A stretch of DNA of 34,547 bases from Rhodospirillales bacterium (GCA_009693905.1 SHWG01000008.1:1-34547), one strand, 5' to 3'; positions 1 through 8,323 are shown, counted from the stretch's first letter. The notes: generated by a model from the sequence alone, not told the origin. Made by a program: numbers and translations.

Positions 1-6
1 CCGAAC

Positions 7-1485
7 TTACAGGGAGCGCATGAATCCCGCGCGAACCCGTGCCGGCGGGGGCTTGAACACGCCTTTGATCTCGGCGGCGGCGAAGCGGTGCGCCCGGAAC
101 CCGGCCGACCAATGATCGGCGGCCATTCCGGCCTTGAGCTTGAGTTGCACGAGGAAATTTTCCGCCTCGGGCAACTGTTCCCACACCGACGGCAGATAGA
201 GGGCCCGCTTCGGGCCGTCGGCGACGATCAGCCCGTCGGTTCCGGGGCGGAGCTGGGCGAGCAGATCGGCCTGGTCGCAAAACGTCATCGGCTCGGGGTT
301 CGTCAGGACGGAAACGGACAAATCGAGGCCGGCGCATTCCTCGTTCGTCAGGCGGGGAAAGCGCGGGTCCTTGAACGCCGAGCGATACGCGTTCTCGGCG
401 ACGTCGGCGGCGAGCGGCCGGTGGGCCTCGGCCGTGCCGATGCAGCCGCGCAGGCGTCCGGCGCGCTTCAAGGTGACGAAGGCGGCGCCGTTCTCGCGCA
501 AGTCATCGGCGACGCTATCGAGCGCGACCGGCGCGGGCCGGTCGTGGGCGAGGCCGTGGGCGATGGAGTCGGCGGTAATGTCGAGAAGTGCTTGGCCGTG
601 ATGGCCGAGCATCGCGCGCACGCCGGTCAGCGCCGCGCCGTCGCCGTCCTTCTTGGCAATCCCCGATCCGTTCTCGAAGAACAGCCATGCGCCGTAGCCG
701 ACCACCCGGTCGCGCGGGCCGGCGGTGTCGCCCGAGTTGCGCAAGTCGGCGGTGGCGACCGTGAGTCCTTTCTTGCGCGCGAGCGCAAGCAAGCCTTTCA
801 CCGGCACCCGGCCGCAGGCCTGGTCGCGGCCGATCCGGGCGCCGTCGAGATGTTCGATCGCTTCGCAGGTGGCGGCGTCCAGCGCGCGGGCCGCGTCGTA
901 GGAGAGATAGTGACTGAGATCGGAACTGACGACGATCAGGGTTTCCGGTCCGCCCCAGGCCCGCTCCAGCACTTCCGCGACTTCGGTCTCGTTGGCGTCG
1001 CCGACCGCGAGCGGCACCAGGGCGAAGCGCCCGAGCACGACTTGGAGGAACGGCAGATGCACCTCCAAACTGTGTTCGTGGGCGTGGCTGGGGTCGAAAA
1101 TCTCGACCTGGGGAAGTTGGGCGAGGTTGGCGCACATTTCCCGATCCAACGGCACGTCTCCCAAGGGCGAGGCGAAAGCGCTGACGCCGGAAAGGGCGAG
1201 GCCGCGCACCGCGACCCGGTGGCAGGGACCGAGCAGGACGACGCGGGTAATTTGCCCGCGCGCCGGGGCGAGCCGCGCGTACGCGCTCGCCGCCACCGCA
1301 CCGGAATAGACATAGCCCGCGTGCGGGGCGATGACCGCCTTCGGGACTCTATTTTCGGCGGCCTTCGCCAAGGCGCCCTCGGCCGCGCTCGCCTCGGCGA
1401 GATAGCGGCGCACGGACGCCTCCAATTCCCGCGGGTTTTCCGGGTAGAACTGGCCGGCGACGGCGGTAGGCCTGATCGCGTTCAT
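7..1485 (-). CDS. Fused Memo-AMMECR1 protein (AmmeMemoRadiSam system proteins B and A)
   Basis: Two families are joined in one protein of 492 aa. The N-terminal half (about residues 1-275) is Memo-like, with PHAGYVYSG, a GPCHR segment, HEHSLEVHLPF and SSDLSHY, which are the conserved His/Asp-rich blocks of that family. The C-terminal half (about 285-490) is AMMECR1-like, with RLRGCIGTAE and the following FKDPRFPRL block. The ORF opens at a TTG (1512), but the ATG at 1485 is preferred because Memo proteins begin close to the RPTAVAGQFYP block. No good Shine-Dalgarno is visible for either start. It diverges from a plus-strand unit that carries the radical SAM partner, so all three AmmeMemoRadiSam families sit in one locus. 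The biochemical role of the system is not settled; Memo resembles metal-dependent dioxygenases in fold. The domain calls are confident and the function is open. Confidence 0.9.
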   Translation of the reverse strand: MNAIRPTAVAGQFYPENPRELEASVRRYLAEASAAEGALAKAAENRVPKAVIAPHAGYVYSGAVAASAYARLAPARGQITRVVLLGPCHRVAVRGLALSGVSAFASPLGDVPLDREMCANLAQLPQVEIFDPSHAHEHSLEVHLPFLQVVLGRFALVPLAVGDANETEVAEVLERAWGGPETLIVVSSDLSHYLSYDAARALDAATCEAIEHLDGARIGRDQACGRVPVKGLLALARKKGLTVATADLRNSGDTAGPRDRVVGYGAWLFFENGSGIAKKDGDGAALTGVRAMLGHHGQALLDITADSIAHGLAHDRPAPVALDSVADDLRENGAAFVTLKRAGRLRGCIGTAEAHRPLAADVAENAYRSAFKDPRFPRLTNEECAGLDLSVSVLTNPEPMTFCDQADLLAQLRPGTDGLIVADGPKRALYLPSVWEQLPEAENFLVQLKLKAGMAADHWSAGFRAHRFAAAEIKGVFKPPPARVRAGFMRSL

Positions 1486-1620
1486 GGGCGAAGGGTGCGG
1501 TTGCTTGGACAATTAGTTAGGCCCGTTTCAAGGCGCTGTAAAGGCCGCGATGCGGCGTCGCAAGCATGGCTGCGGGGCCGGCGTTACGCTAGACTCTGGC
1601 CGTCCTCGGGGAGGGTTCTC

Positions 1621-2388
1621 ATGGCGAATATGCGCTCGAAGTTTTTAGGCGTGCTCGCGGCGGCCCTGCTCGGCGCCGCGCCGGCGGCGGCGGACGAAAT
1701 CAAGGTGCTCAGCGCCGGAGCCTTTCTCCAGGTCTTGACCGCGATGACGCCCGATTTCGAAAAGCGGACCGGCCACAAGCGCGCCGTCACCCGGGGCACG
1801 GTCGGCCAGTTGATGAAACGGGTCGAGGAGGGCGAGGCGTTCGATCTCGTCGTGGTGACCCCGGCCGGAATCGAAAAATTGATCGCCGCGGGTCATGTCG
1901 CCGCCGGCACCGCCAAACCGCTCGCCCGCGTCGGGATCGGCGTGATGGTGAAGGAGGGCGCGGTTAAACCCGATGTCGGCACCGTCGAGGCGTTCAAGAA
2001 GACGTTGCTCGCGGCGAAGTCGGTTTCCTACATTGATCCGAAAAGCGGCGGGTCGAGCGGGATCTACACCGCCCAGCTGCTTGAGCGGCTCGGCATCGCC
2101 GACCAGATCAGGCCCAAGGAAAAACTGAAGCAAGGCGGCCACGTCGCCGAGCTGGTCATCAGCGGCGAGGCCGAGATCGGCGTGCAGCAGATCAGCGAGA
2201 TCATCCCGGTCCAGGGCGTCGCGTTCGCCGGGCCGCTGCCCAAGGAGATTCAGAACTATACCGTTTACGCGGCCGGCATCGGCGCCAAGGCGGCGCGCGC
2301 CGGCGCGGCGCGGGCGTTGCTCGAAACGCTGGTCGGGCCCGGCGCCGCGGCCGAACTCAAGGCCAAGGGAATGGAGCCGCCGGGATAG
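1621..2388 (+). CDS. Periplasmic substrate-binding protein, ModA-like
   Basis: Protein of 255 aa with a clear Sec signal peptide (MANMRSKFLGVLAAALLGAA, cleavage near AAADE), so it should be periplasmic. The mature part starts with EIKVLSAGAFLQVLTAMTPDFEK and continues with FDLVVVTPAGIEKL and SGGSSGIYTAQLLERLGI, the layout of molybdate-type (ModA) and related oxyanion-binding proteins. The ORF track starts the frame at 88, but everything before 1621 is antisense to the Memo-AMMECR1 gene. The ATG at 1621 has a GGGAGGG ribosome site about 8 bases upstream. No permease or ATPase gene is next to it, so it is an orphan binding protein. It is 3 bases from the radical SAM gene and must be co-transcribed with it. 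Its ligand cannot be read from the sequence. A TAGACT at 1590-1595 could be a -10 element, without a good -35. Confidence 0.85.
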   Translation: MANMRSKFLGVLAAALLGAAPAAADEIKVLSAGAFLQVLTAMTPDFEKRTGHKRAVTRGTVGQLMKRVEEGEAFDLVVVTPAGIEKLIAAGHVAAGTAKPLARVGIGVMVKEGAVKPDVGTVEAFKKTLLAAKSVSYIDPKSGGSSGIYTAQLLERLGIADQIRPKEKLKQGGHVAELVISGEAEIGVQQISEIIPVQGVAFAGPLPKEIQNYTVYAAGIGAKAARAGAARALLETLVGPGAAAELKAKGMEPPG

Positions 2389-2391
2389 ATC

Positions 2392-3525
2392 ATGGACACC
2401 CACGAAACCGAATCCGATCTCGGCGCGACTTTCCCGGGGCGCTACTGGCACACGCTGGAGGACGGGCGGGTGCAGTGCGACGTCTGCCCGCGCTATTGCA
2501 AGCTGCGCGACGGCCAGCGGGGACTCTGCTTCGTGCGCGCCAACCACCGGGGTGGGATCGTACTCACCACCTACGGCCGCTCCTCGGGTTTCTGCATCGA
2601 CCCGGTCGAGAAGAAGCCGTTGAATCATTTTCTCCCGGGCACGCCGATCCTGTCCTTCGGCACCGCAGGGTGCAATCTGACCTGCAAGTTCTGCCAGAAC
2701 TGGTCGATCAGCAAGGCGCGGGAACTCGACCGCCTCGCCGACCATGCTTCGCCCGACGACATCGCCGCCGCCGCCGAACGCACCGGCTGCCGCAGCGTCG
2801 CCTTCACCTACAACGATCCGGTCATTTTCCTGGAGTACGCGATCGACGTGGCCAAGGCGTGTCATCGGCGCGGCCTCAAGACTGTCGCGGTGACGGCGGG
2901 CTACATATGCCCGGAACCGCGCGCCGAGTTTTACCAACACATGGACGCGGCCAACGTCGATCTCAAGGGATTCAGCGAACGCTTCTACCACGAGCTCTGC
3001 TCCGGCCATCTCGCCGATGTGCTCGATACGCTCAAATACATCAAGCACGAAACCAAGGCCTGGTTGGAGATCACCACGCTTTTGATTCCGGGCGAAAACG
3101 ATTTACCCGAGGAGATCGACGCCTTGAGCCGCTGGGTGAAGGAAAATCTCGGGCCCGACGTGCCGCTGCACTTTTCCGCGTTCCATCCCGACTGGAAGAT
3201 GATGGACAAGCCGCCGACCCCGCCCGCGACACTCACCCGCGCGCGCATGATCGCCATGAACAACGGGCTGCGTTACGTTTACACCGGCAACGTCCACGAT
3301 CCCAAGGGCGGCAGCACCTACTGCGCCAAGTGCGGCGGACTCCTGATCGAGCGCGACTGGTATAACCTGACCGCCTGTAATCTTTCCTTCGCCGGCAACC
3401 ACAAGGGCGATTGCAAGTTCTGCGGCGAGCCGCTGCCCGGCGTGTTCGACGGCGCGTTCGGGAATTGGGGCCGCAAGCGCGTGCCGGTCCGCGTCGGCCG
3501 GGCGGCGCCGCACCCTACTGCATGA
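2392..3525 (+). CDS. amrS: AmmeMemoRadiSam system radical SAM enzyme
   Basis: Radical S-adenosylmethionine protein of 377 aa, the third component of the Ammecr1/Memo/RadicalSAM set. The [4Fe-4S] motif CxxxCxxC is seen as CNLTCKFCQNW near residue 99. It is preceded by an N-terminal cysteine block (CDVCPRYCKLRDGQRGLC) and followed by a C-terminal zinc-ribbon-like region (CAKCGG... CKFCGEPLPG), the usual arrangement for this family and for pyruvate formate-lyase activase-like relatives. The ATG at 2392 follows the stop of the binding-protein gene by 3 bases, and the stop overlaps the next gene by ATGA, so three plus-strand genes form an operon. The protein is expected in the cytoplasm. Its substrate is unknown; the partners encoded divergently are the natural candidates. 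The family call is strong. Confidence 0.93.
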   Translation: MDTHETESDLGATFPGRYWHTLEDGRVQCDVCPRYCKLRDGQRGLCFVRANHRGGIVLTTYGRSSGFCIDPVEKKPLNHFLPGTPILSFGTAGCNLTCKFCQNWSISKARELDRLADHASPDDIAAAAERTGCRSVAFTYNDPVIFLEYAIDVAKACHRRGLKTVAVTAGYICPEPRAEFYQHMDAANVDLKGFSERFYHELCSGHLADVLDTLKYIKHETKAWLEITTLLIPGENDLPEEIDALSRWVKENLGPDVPLHFSAFHPDWKMMDKPPTPPATLTRARMIAMNNGLRYVYTGNVHDPKGGSTYCAKCGGLLIERDWYNLTACNLSFAGNHKGDCKFCGEPLPGVFDGAFGNWGRKRVPVRVGRAAPHPTA

Positions 3526-4481
3526 CCCGCAAACAGACCCTCGCCCTCGCCCTCAAGATTCTGGTGTCGGCGGGCCTGATCGTCTGGCTGTTCGAATCCA
3601 ATGTCGAATTTGCCGCGATCCAGGACCGACTTCTGCAAGTGTCGTTGCCGCTGCTCGCGGCCGGGTTCGGCGTGTTCCTGGTCCAGCTTTTGATCGGCGG
3701 CGTCCGCTGGAAAGTGGTGACGGACGCGATCGGCGCGCGCCTGGCGCTCGGCCAGGCGGTGCGGTTCTTCTATATCGGCGCGTTCTTCAGCCAGATTTTA
3801 TCGGTCGGCGGCGACGCGGTTCGTATTTACAAGGCCTACCGCGCCGGCCTCGGGCTCGGCCCTGCCGTCAACGGCGTGTTCCTCGAGCGCGCCGGAACCA
3901 TCTTGGCGCTTCTGCTCATCGTCGCCGCGACTCAGCCGGTCCTGCGCGGGCGGATCGAGGTGGACCTGGCGGCGACGATGCTGCTCGCCGCGCTGCTCGC
4001 GCTCGGAGCCGGGATCGCGGGGATCGTCGTGCTGCTCCAACTCGACCGGATGCCCGTCGCGCTCGACCGATGGCGCGTGGTTCGGGGCTTGCGCGCGGTT
4101 GCCGGCGACACGCGGCGGGTGTTCCTTGCGCCCGGGCCGCTGATGCGGCTGCTGGCGTGTGGCGTTTTGACCCATCTCAACCTGACGTTCGCCGTTTACT
4201 TGCTCGCCCAGGGGCTGGCGATCGAGGTGTCCTGGTTCGACTGCCTCGCCTTGGTGCCGCCGGTGATTCTGATCGCGACCGTGCCGATCACGATCGGCGG
4301 CTGGGGCTTGCGCGAAGGCGCCATGATCGTTCTCCTCGGCCTGATCGGGGTGCCGGAGAACGACGCCGGCGCCCTTTCCATCCTGACCGGGCTGGTCGGA
4401 ATCGCGGCGGCGCTGCCGGGCGGCGTCCTCTGGCTGCTCGACAAAGATCACCGTATAGTTCTTGCCCCCAACGAAGGATAA
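3522..4481 (+). CDS. Flippase-like / lysylphosphatidylglycerol synthase TM-region family membrane protein
   Basis: Integral membrane protein of 319 aa with about seven to eight hydrophobic segments (for example LALALKILVSAGLIVWLFE, LLAAGFGVFLVQLLIGG and IAGIVVLLQL). The pattern ITIGGWGLREG with PVILIATVP in the second half fits the UPF0104/AglD family, the membrane domain also found in MprF and in the hopanoid-linked protein HpnL. The ORF track begins at 3411, but the ATG at 3522 overlaps the radical SAM stop codon by 4 bases (ATGA) and the upstream part is only the shadow of that gene. Translational coupling to the radical SAM gene is therefore likely. Family members move or modify lipid-linked molecules, but the substrate here is unknown. 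pepA follows after 5 bases and may be in the same transcript. Confidence 0.8.
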   Translation: MTRKQTLALALKILVSAGLIVWLFESNVEFAAIQDRLLQVSLPLLAAGFGVFLVQLLIGGVRWKVVTDAIGARLALGQAVRFFYIGAFFSQILSVGGDAVRIYKAYRAGLGLGPAVNGVFLERAGTILALLLIVAATQPVLRGRIEVDLAATMLLAALLALGAGIAGIVVLLQLDRMPVALDRWRVVRGLRAVAGDTRRVFLAPGPLMRLLACGVLTHLNLTFAVYLLAQGLAIEVSWFDCLALVPPVILIATVPITIGGWGLREGAMIVLLGLIGVPENDAGALSILTGLVGIAAALPGGVLWLLDKDHRIVLAPNEG

Positions 4482-4486
4482 CCCCC

Positions 4487-6019
4487 ATGAAAGTCACGTT
4501 TGCCAAATCCACGCCGCCCCGCCGGGGGGCCTACGTCGTCGGCGTGTACGCCGAGCGCAAGCTCACGCCTGCCGCTCGTGCGCTCGACCGTGCGACGCGG
4601 GGCGTCGTCATGCGCGCGCTGGCGGCGAGCCGCTTCAAAGGCAAGGCTCGCCAGACGCTTCAGGTGCTGGCGCCGGCGCGGAGCGGGCTTGGCGCCATCC
4701 TTCTCGTCGGGCTCGGCGAGGCGAAAAAAGTCGACGCGCTCGTCATGCAGGAAGCCGGCGGCACGGCGTACGCGGCCCTGTCCGGAAACGGCATCGGCTC
4801 GGTCGCGGTCGCGGTTGACGCGCCGGAAGGGTCCAAGTTGACGGCCGCCGATCTCGCCGCCGAACTCGCTTTTGGGTTCAAGCTCCGCTCTTATCGCTTC
4901 GACAAGTACCGGACCAAGGAGAAACCCGAGGACAAGCCCGCCCTCAAAACCGCGGCAATTCTCTGCGCCGAGCCGGACAAGGCCCGTGCCCGCTACGGGC
5001 GCCTCGAGCGCATCGCCGACGGAGTCTTTTTCACCCGCGATCTCGTCTCGGAACCGCCCAACGTTCTCTATCCCGAGACGCTGGCCGAAGCCGCGCGCAC
5101 GCTCACCAAGCTCGGCGTCAAGGTCGAGGTCCTGGGGGTCAAGGAAATGCGCAAGCTCGGCATGAACGCGCTCTTGGGCGTGGGCCAGGGCAGCGCCAAG
5201 GAATCGAAGCTGGTGGTGATGGAATGGAAGGGCGCCGGGGCGGCGACGAAGACCAAGGGCAAGGACGGCAAGGAGACTGGCCCGGTCGCCTTCGTCGGCA
5301 AGGGCGTGACCTTCGACACCGGCGGCATCTCGCTCAAGCCCGGCGCCGGCATGGAAGAGATGAAATGGGACATGGGCGGCGCCGGCGCGGTGATCGGCGC
5401 GATGAAGGCGCTCGCCGGGCGCAAGTCCAAGGCCCACGCCGTCGGCGTGGTCGGCCTGGTCGAGAACATGCCCGACGGCAACGCCCAGCGCCCCGGCGAC
5501 ATCGTCAAGTCCATGTCCGGGCAGACGATCGAGATCCAGAACACCGACGCCGAGGGACGGCTCGTTCTCGCCGACGCGCTCTGGTATTGCAAAACCCGGT
5601 TCAAGCCTAAGCTGATGATCGACCTCGCCACGCTCACCGGCGCGATCGTCGTCGCGCTCGGCCACGAGATGGCGGGGATGTACTCCAACAACGACGAATT
5701 GGCTTCGCGCATCTTTGAGGCCGGGGGCAAAGTCGGCGAGCGCGTCTGGCGCATGCCGCTCGGCCCGGCCTATGACAAGATGATGGATTCAGACATCGCC
5801 GACATGAAGAACATCAGCGGCAGGCGCGACGCCGGCAGCACCACCGCCGCCCAGTTCCTCCAGCGCTTCGTCGACAAGACGCCGTGGGCGCACCTCGACA
5901 TCGCCGGCATGGCCTGGGCGGGCAAGGATATGGCGACGGTGCCCAAGGGCGGCACCGGCTACGGCGTACGGCTGCTCGATCGGCTGGTGGCGGACTTCTA
6001 TGAGAGCCTATCCCGATGA
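4487..6019 (+). CDS. pepA: Leucyl aminopeptidase (M17 family)
   Basis: Cytosolic two-metal aminopeptidase of 510 aa that removes N-terminal residues from peptides. The M17 signature NTDAEGRLVLADA is present, as are the metal-binding stretch VGKGVTFDTGGISLKPG (catalytic Lys and Asp ligands) and MKWDMGGAGAV. The N-terminal domain (about 1-170) is the divergent macro-like domain of the family, and the C-terminal 330 residues are the catalytic part. The start ATG at 4487 has AAGGA 8 bases upstream; the longer ORF from 4070 is antisense or out-of-frame sequence over the previous gene. holC follows directly, as in many proteobacteria. A perfect 12-bp inverted repeat covers the pepA stop codon. A lysine-rich linker (TKTKGKDGKETG) just before the catalytic lysine is a small local insertion. 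Confidence 0.96.
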   Translation: MKVTFAKSTPPRRGAYVVGVYAERKLTPAARALDRATRGVVMRALAASRFKGKARQTLQVLAPARSGLGAILLVGLGEAKKVDALVMQEAGGTAYAALSGNGIGSVAVAVDAPEGSKLTAADLAAELAFGFKLRSYRFDKYRTKEKPEDKPALKTAAILCAEPDKARARYGRLERIADGVFFTRDLVSEPPNVLYPETLAEAARTLTKLGVKVEVLGVKEMRKLGMNALLGVGQGSAKESKLVVMEWKGAGAATKTKGKDGKETGPVAFVGKGVTFDTGGISLKPGAGMEEMKWDMGGAGAVIGAMKALAGRKSKAHAVGVVGLVENMPDGNAQRPGDIVKSMSGQTIEIQNTDAEGRLVLADALWYCKTRFKPKLMIDLATLTGAIVVALGHEMAGMYSNNDELASRIFEAGGKVGERVWRMPLGPAYDKMMDSDIADMKNISGRRDAGSTTAAQFLQRFVDKTPWAHLDIAGMAWAGKDMATVPKGGTGYGVRLLDRLVADFYESLSR

Positions 6020-6034
6020 ATTGGGATAGGCTCT
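6003..6034 (+). promoter_or_regulatory. Perfect 12-bp hairpin spanning pepA stop and holC ribosome site
   Basis: The arms AGAGCCTATCCC (6003-6014) and GGGATAGGCTCT (6023-6034) are exact reverse complements around an 8-base loop. The left arm encodes the last residues of PepA, the stop codon TGA lies at 6017-6019 in the loop, and the right arm ends 1 base before the holC ATG. The right arm holds the only purine-rich sequence (GGGATAGG) that could serve as the holC Shine-Dalgarno. No T-tract follows, so it is not a normal intrinsic terminator. Control of holC translation by pairing is an inference. Confidence 0.75.
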
Positions 6035-6035
6035 A

Positions 6036-6485
6036 ATGACCGAGATCGCCTTCTACCACCTGCAGCACTCGCCGCTGGAGAAGGTTCTGCCCCGGCTGCT
6101 CGAGAAGACGCTTGCCGCCGGCCATCGCGCGGTCGTGATCCTCGGCGCGCCCGAACGGGTCGAGGCGCTCAACGCCGCGCTCTGGAGCTACGATCAGGAT
6201 TCCTGGATTCCCCACGGCAGCGCCGCCGACGGCAATGCCGCCGATCAGCCGGTGTGGCTCACCCAGGCGGACGAAAACCCGAACGGCGCGCGCTATCTGT
6301 TCCTCGCCGACGGCGCGGCGTCGGCGCGGATCGCGGAGTTCGAGCGCTGCTTCGAATTGTTCGACGGCAACGATCCGGACGCGGTCGCGGCGGCGCGGGC
6401 GCGCTGGAAGGCTTACCAGGACGCGGGTCACGCGCTCGCCTACTGGCAGCAGACCGCGCCGGGCGGCTGGACGAAGAAGGATTGA
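6036..6485 (+). CDS. holC: DNA polymerase III chi subunit
   Basis: Protein of 149 aa, the normal length for alphaproteobacterial chi. Chi belongs to the clamp-loader assembly and links the replicase to single-strand-binding protein. Family features include the N-terminal IAFYHLQHSPLEKVLPRLLEK, the central WSYDQDSWIPHG and QPVWLTQ blocks, and the end FELFDGNDPDAVAAARARWKAY. It follows pepA by 16 bases, the common pepA-holC pairing. Its ribosome site is inside a perfect hairpin with the end of pepA, so its translation may depend on ribosomes finishing pepA. It converges with the small minus-strand gene that ends 3 bases downstream. Confidence 0.93.
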   Translation: MTEIAFYHLQHSPLEKVLPRLLEKTLAAGHRAVVILGAPERVEALNAALWSYDQDSWIPHGSAADGNAADQPVWLTQADENPNGARYLFLADGAASARIAEFERCFELFDGNDPDAVAAARARWKAYQDAGHALAYWQQTAPGGWTKKD

Positions 6486-6488
6486 CGG

Positions 6489-6677
6489 TTAGGCGGAAAC
6501 GTCCGTGTCTTCGCCGGCGGTCCGCTGCAGCGCGCGGACGATGCGCCGGGCGCGGGCAACGGCCTCGGCGCTTTCGGGGTTGTAGCGCAACTCGAAGACC
6601 AGGCGTCGTTCCCACTCGGCGATGAAGTCGCGCGGACGGTCGGGTTCGGCGATGGTTCCGAGCAGGGCGGTACGCAT
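6489..6677 (-). CDS. Hypothetical protein, 62 aa
   Basis: Small ORF starting at ATG 6677 and ending just after holC on the opposite strand. The protein is mixed and soluble-looking, with a basic/acidic helical core (EWERRLVFELRYNPESAEAV) and an acidic tail, and no signal or membrane segment. The composition looks coding: it fills the whole space between holC and the divergent gene, and no good plus-strand ORF covers it. A weak GGA lies about 5 bases before the ATG. Its start codon overlaps that of the plus-strand gene (CATG), so the two cannot have separate intergenic promoters. I do not recognise the family. Confidence 0.5.
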   Translation of the reverse strand: MRTALLGTIAEPDRPRDFIAEWERRLVFELRYNPESAEAVARARRIVRALQRTAGEDTDVSA

Positions 6678-7200
6678 GAGTCCGCTCGGACCGAAAAGCC
6701 GCCTGATCGGCGGCCTGTTTCAGGTGATGGGCGAATCCACACGCCACGATATCGTCCGCCGGTGCGTCGAATTGATCACCACCGGCGACTTTAGCCCGGA
6801 GTCGATCGCCGAGGTGCGGAGGCAAACCTCGCGCGTCATCGTCAACACGCGCGAGGAATTCACGCTGGCGCTGCGCCAAAATCTTCAGGCGTTGCTCGAC
6901 GGCTCGATCGCGCCGCGCCAGTTCGTGCATGAATTCTTCGACCTGACCGAGGCCGGCAACCTGCGCAACGAAATCCGCAAAAAACTGGTCCTGAGCCTGG
7001 TGCTGTCGCCAACCATCCGCCCGAGCATCAAGTTCCTGCTGCTCGAAAACTTCCAGCGCATGCCGCGGACCGTCCGGCTCAGCATCATCGGCGCGGTGCT
7101 CAAGGCGGAGCCGTCGCGACGCCTCGACATGATCAAGGAAGAATTGCGCTGGATCGTCACCCAGGAACGTTCCGCCGCGGTTCCCGGCAAAGTGAACTGA
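6676..7200 (+). CDS. Conserved-looking hypothetical protein, 174 aa
   Basis: Soluble, strongly helical protein without a signal peptide. Regions such as LRQNLQALLDGSIAPRQFVHEFFDL and IRKKLVLSLVLSPTIRPSIKF look like a compact all-alpha domain; no catalytic motif is apparent. The ORF track extends to 6622, but that N-terminus is low-complexity and antisense to the 62-aa gene. The ATG at 6676 has AGGGCGG about 6 bases upstream. The ATG at 6727 (MGESTRHDIV) is the alternative and would remove the overlap with the divergent gene. Codon use is like its neighbours. Function unknown. Confidence 0.75.
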   Translation: MSPLGPKSRLIGGLFQVMGESTRHDIVRRCVELITTGDFSPESIAEVRRQTSRVIVNTREEFTLALRQNLQALLDGSIAPRQFVHEFFDLTEAGNLRNEIRKKLVLSLVLSPTIRPSIKFLLLENFQRMPRTVRLSIIGAVLKAEPSRRLDMIKEELRWIVTQERSAAVPGKVN

Positions 7201-7278
7201 TTTTCTTTAAGGTTGTTACTTAAGCCGGGCCTTTCTAAGCTGGCCCGTGCCCAATCATTTACGCGCGCGCCTTTCCCC

Positions 7279-8322
7279 ATGCCCGATACCCATTTGAGCC
7301 ACTACGCCTTCGACGGGATTCCTGTCCCTGCTGAAACACGGGCGGTCGCGCCGGGCGTTTATTGGCATCGCATGCCGCTTCCGTTCAAGCTCGATCACAT
7401 CAATCTCTGGCTGCTCGAGGACGGCGACGGCTGGACCGCGGTGGACACCGGCATCGCGCGGCCCGAAGTCAAGGATGCCTGGGAGCGCATATTCGCCGAG
7501 CGCCTCGGCGGCCGGCCACTCCGGCGCGTCATCGTCACCCACTTCCACCCCGATCACGTCGGCCTGGCGGGCTGGCTCGAGGAACGCACCGGCGCGGAAG
7601 TGTGGATGCCGCTCGCCGAATGGGCGTTTGCGCGGATGCTGACCCTCGATCAGAGCGACGCAACCCATGCCGCGACCGTCGCCTTTTACCGCGCCGCCGG
7701 ATTCGATCCAGCCGAGCTCGCGGCGGTCGCCGGCGGGCGCGGCCGCTATGCCGCGTCCGTATCGCCGATCCCGCTCACATTCCGCCGCTATCGCGAGGAC
7801 GAGACCATCCCTATCGGCGGGCGCGGCTGGCGCGTCATCGTCGGCCTCGGCCATTCCCCCGAACATGCCTGCCTGTGGTGCGAAGAGCTGCGCGTTCTTA
7901 TTTCCGGAGACCAGATCCTGCCGCGCATCAGCCCGAACATCGCGGTTTGGCCGCATGAGCCGGAGGCGAATCCGCTCGCGCTTTATCTCGAATCGCTCGG
8001 AAAATTCCGCGCCTTATCCGATGAAGCACTGGTCTTGCCGAGCCACGACCGCCCGTTTCGGGGACTCGCCTGGCGGCTGGACGAACTTGCGGATCATCAT
8101 CGCGATCGCCTCCGGCACACCTGGAACGCCTGTTCTTCTCCGGCGACGGGCGCGGATGTCCTGCGCCGTCTGTTCACCCGGAAACTCGATGCGCACCAAC
8201 TCATGTTCGCCATCGGCGAATCGCTGGCGCATCTCCATCTTCTGATCGGCGAAGGCGCGGTCGCGCGCACAACGCGCGCCGACGGCGTTCGCCTGTTCCG
8301 TCAAGCCGGAAAATTTAGTTGA
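7279..8322 (+). CDS. MBL-fold metallo-hydrolase
   Basis: Metallo-beta-lactamase-fold enzyme of 347 aa. The zinc motif HxHxDH is present as THFHPDHVGL near residue 96. Later metal ligands appear in GLGHSPEHACL, ISGDQILP and LPSHDRPF. The N-terminal strand LDHINLWLLEDGDGWTAVDTG is typical of the glyoxalase II-like branch, and the roughly 100-residue helical C-terminal tail is like the winged-helix tail of several MBL hydrolases. The ATG at 7279 is preferred over the TTG at 7213, though neither has a good ribosome site. It converges with a two-cysteine ArsR-family regulator with 1 base between the stops. Some MBL proteins near such regulators are persulfide dioxygenases, but the sequence here does not prove that activity; thioester or lactone hydrolysis is as likely. 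Confidence 0.88.
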   Translation: MPDTHLSHYAFDGIPVPAETRAVAPGVYWHRMPLPFKLDHINLWLLEDGDGWTAVDTGIARPEVKDAWERIFAERLGGRPLRRVIVTHFHPDHVGLAGWLEERTGAEVWMPLAEWAFARMLTLDQSDATHAATVAFYRAAGFDPAELAAVAGGRGRYAASVSPIPLTFRRYREDETIPIGGRGWRVIVGLGHSPEHACLWCEELRVLISGDQILPRISPNIAVWPHEPEANPLALYLESLGKFRALSDEALVLPSHDRPFRGLAWRLDELADHHRDRLRHTWNACSSPATGADVLRRLFTRKLDAHQLMFAIGESLAHLHLLIGEGAVARTTRADGVRLFRQAGKFS

Positions 8323-8323
8323 A

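Noticed and set aside
88-1620. Long N-terminal extension of the ModA-like ORF, from 88
   Set aside because: It is antisense to the Memo-AMMECR1 gene and lacks domain sequence. The signal peptide and ribosome site place the start at 1621.
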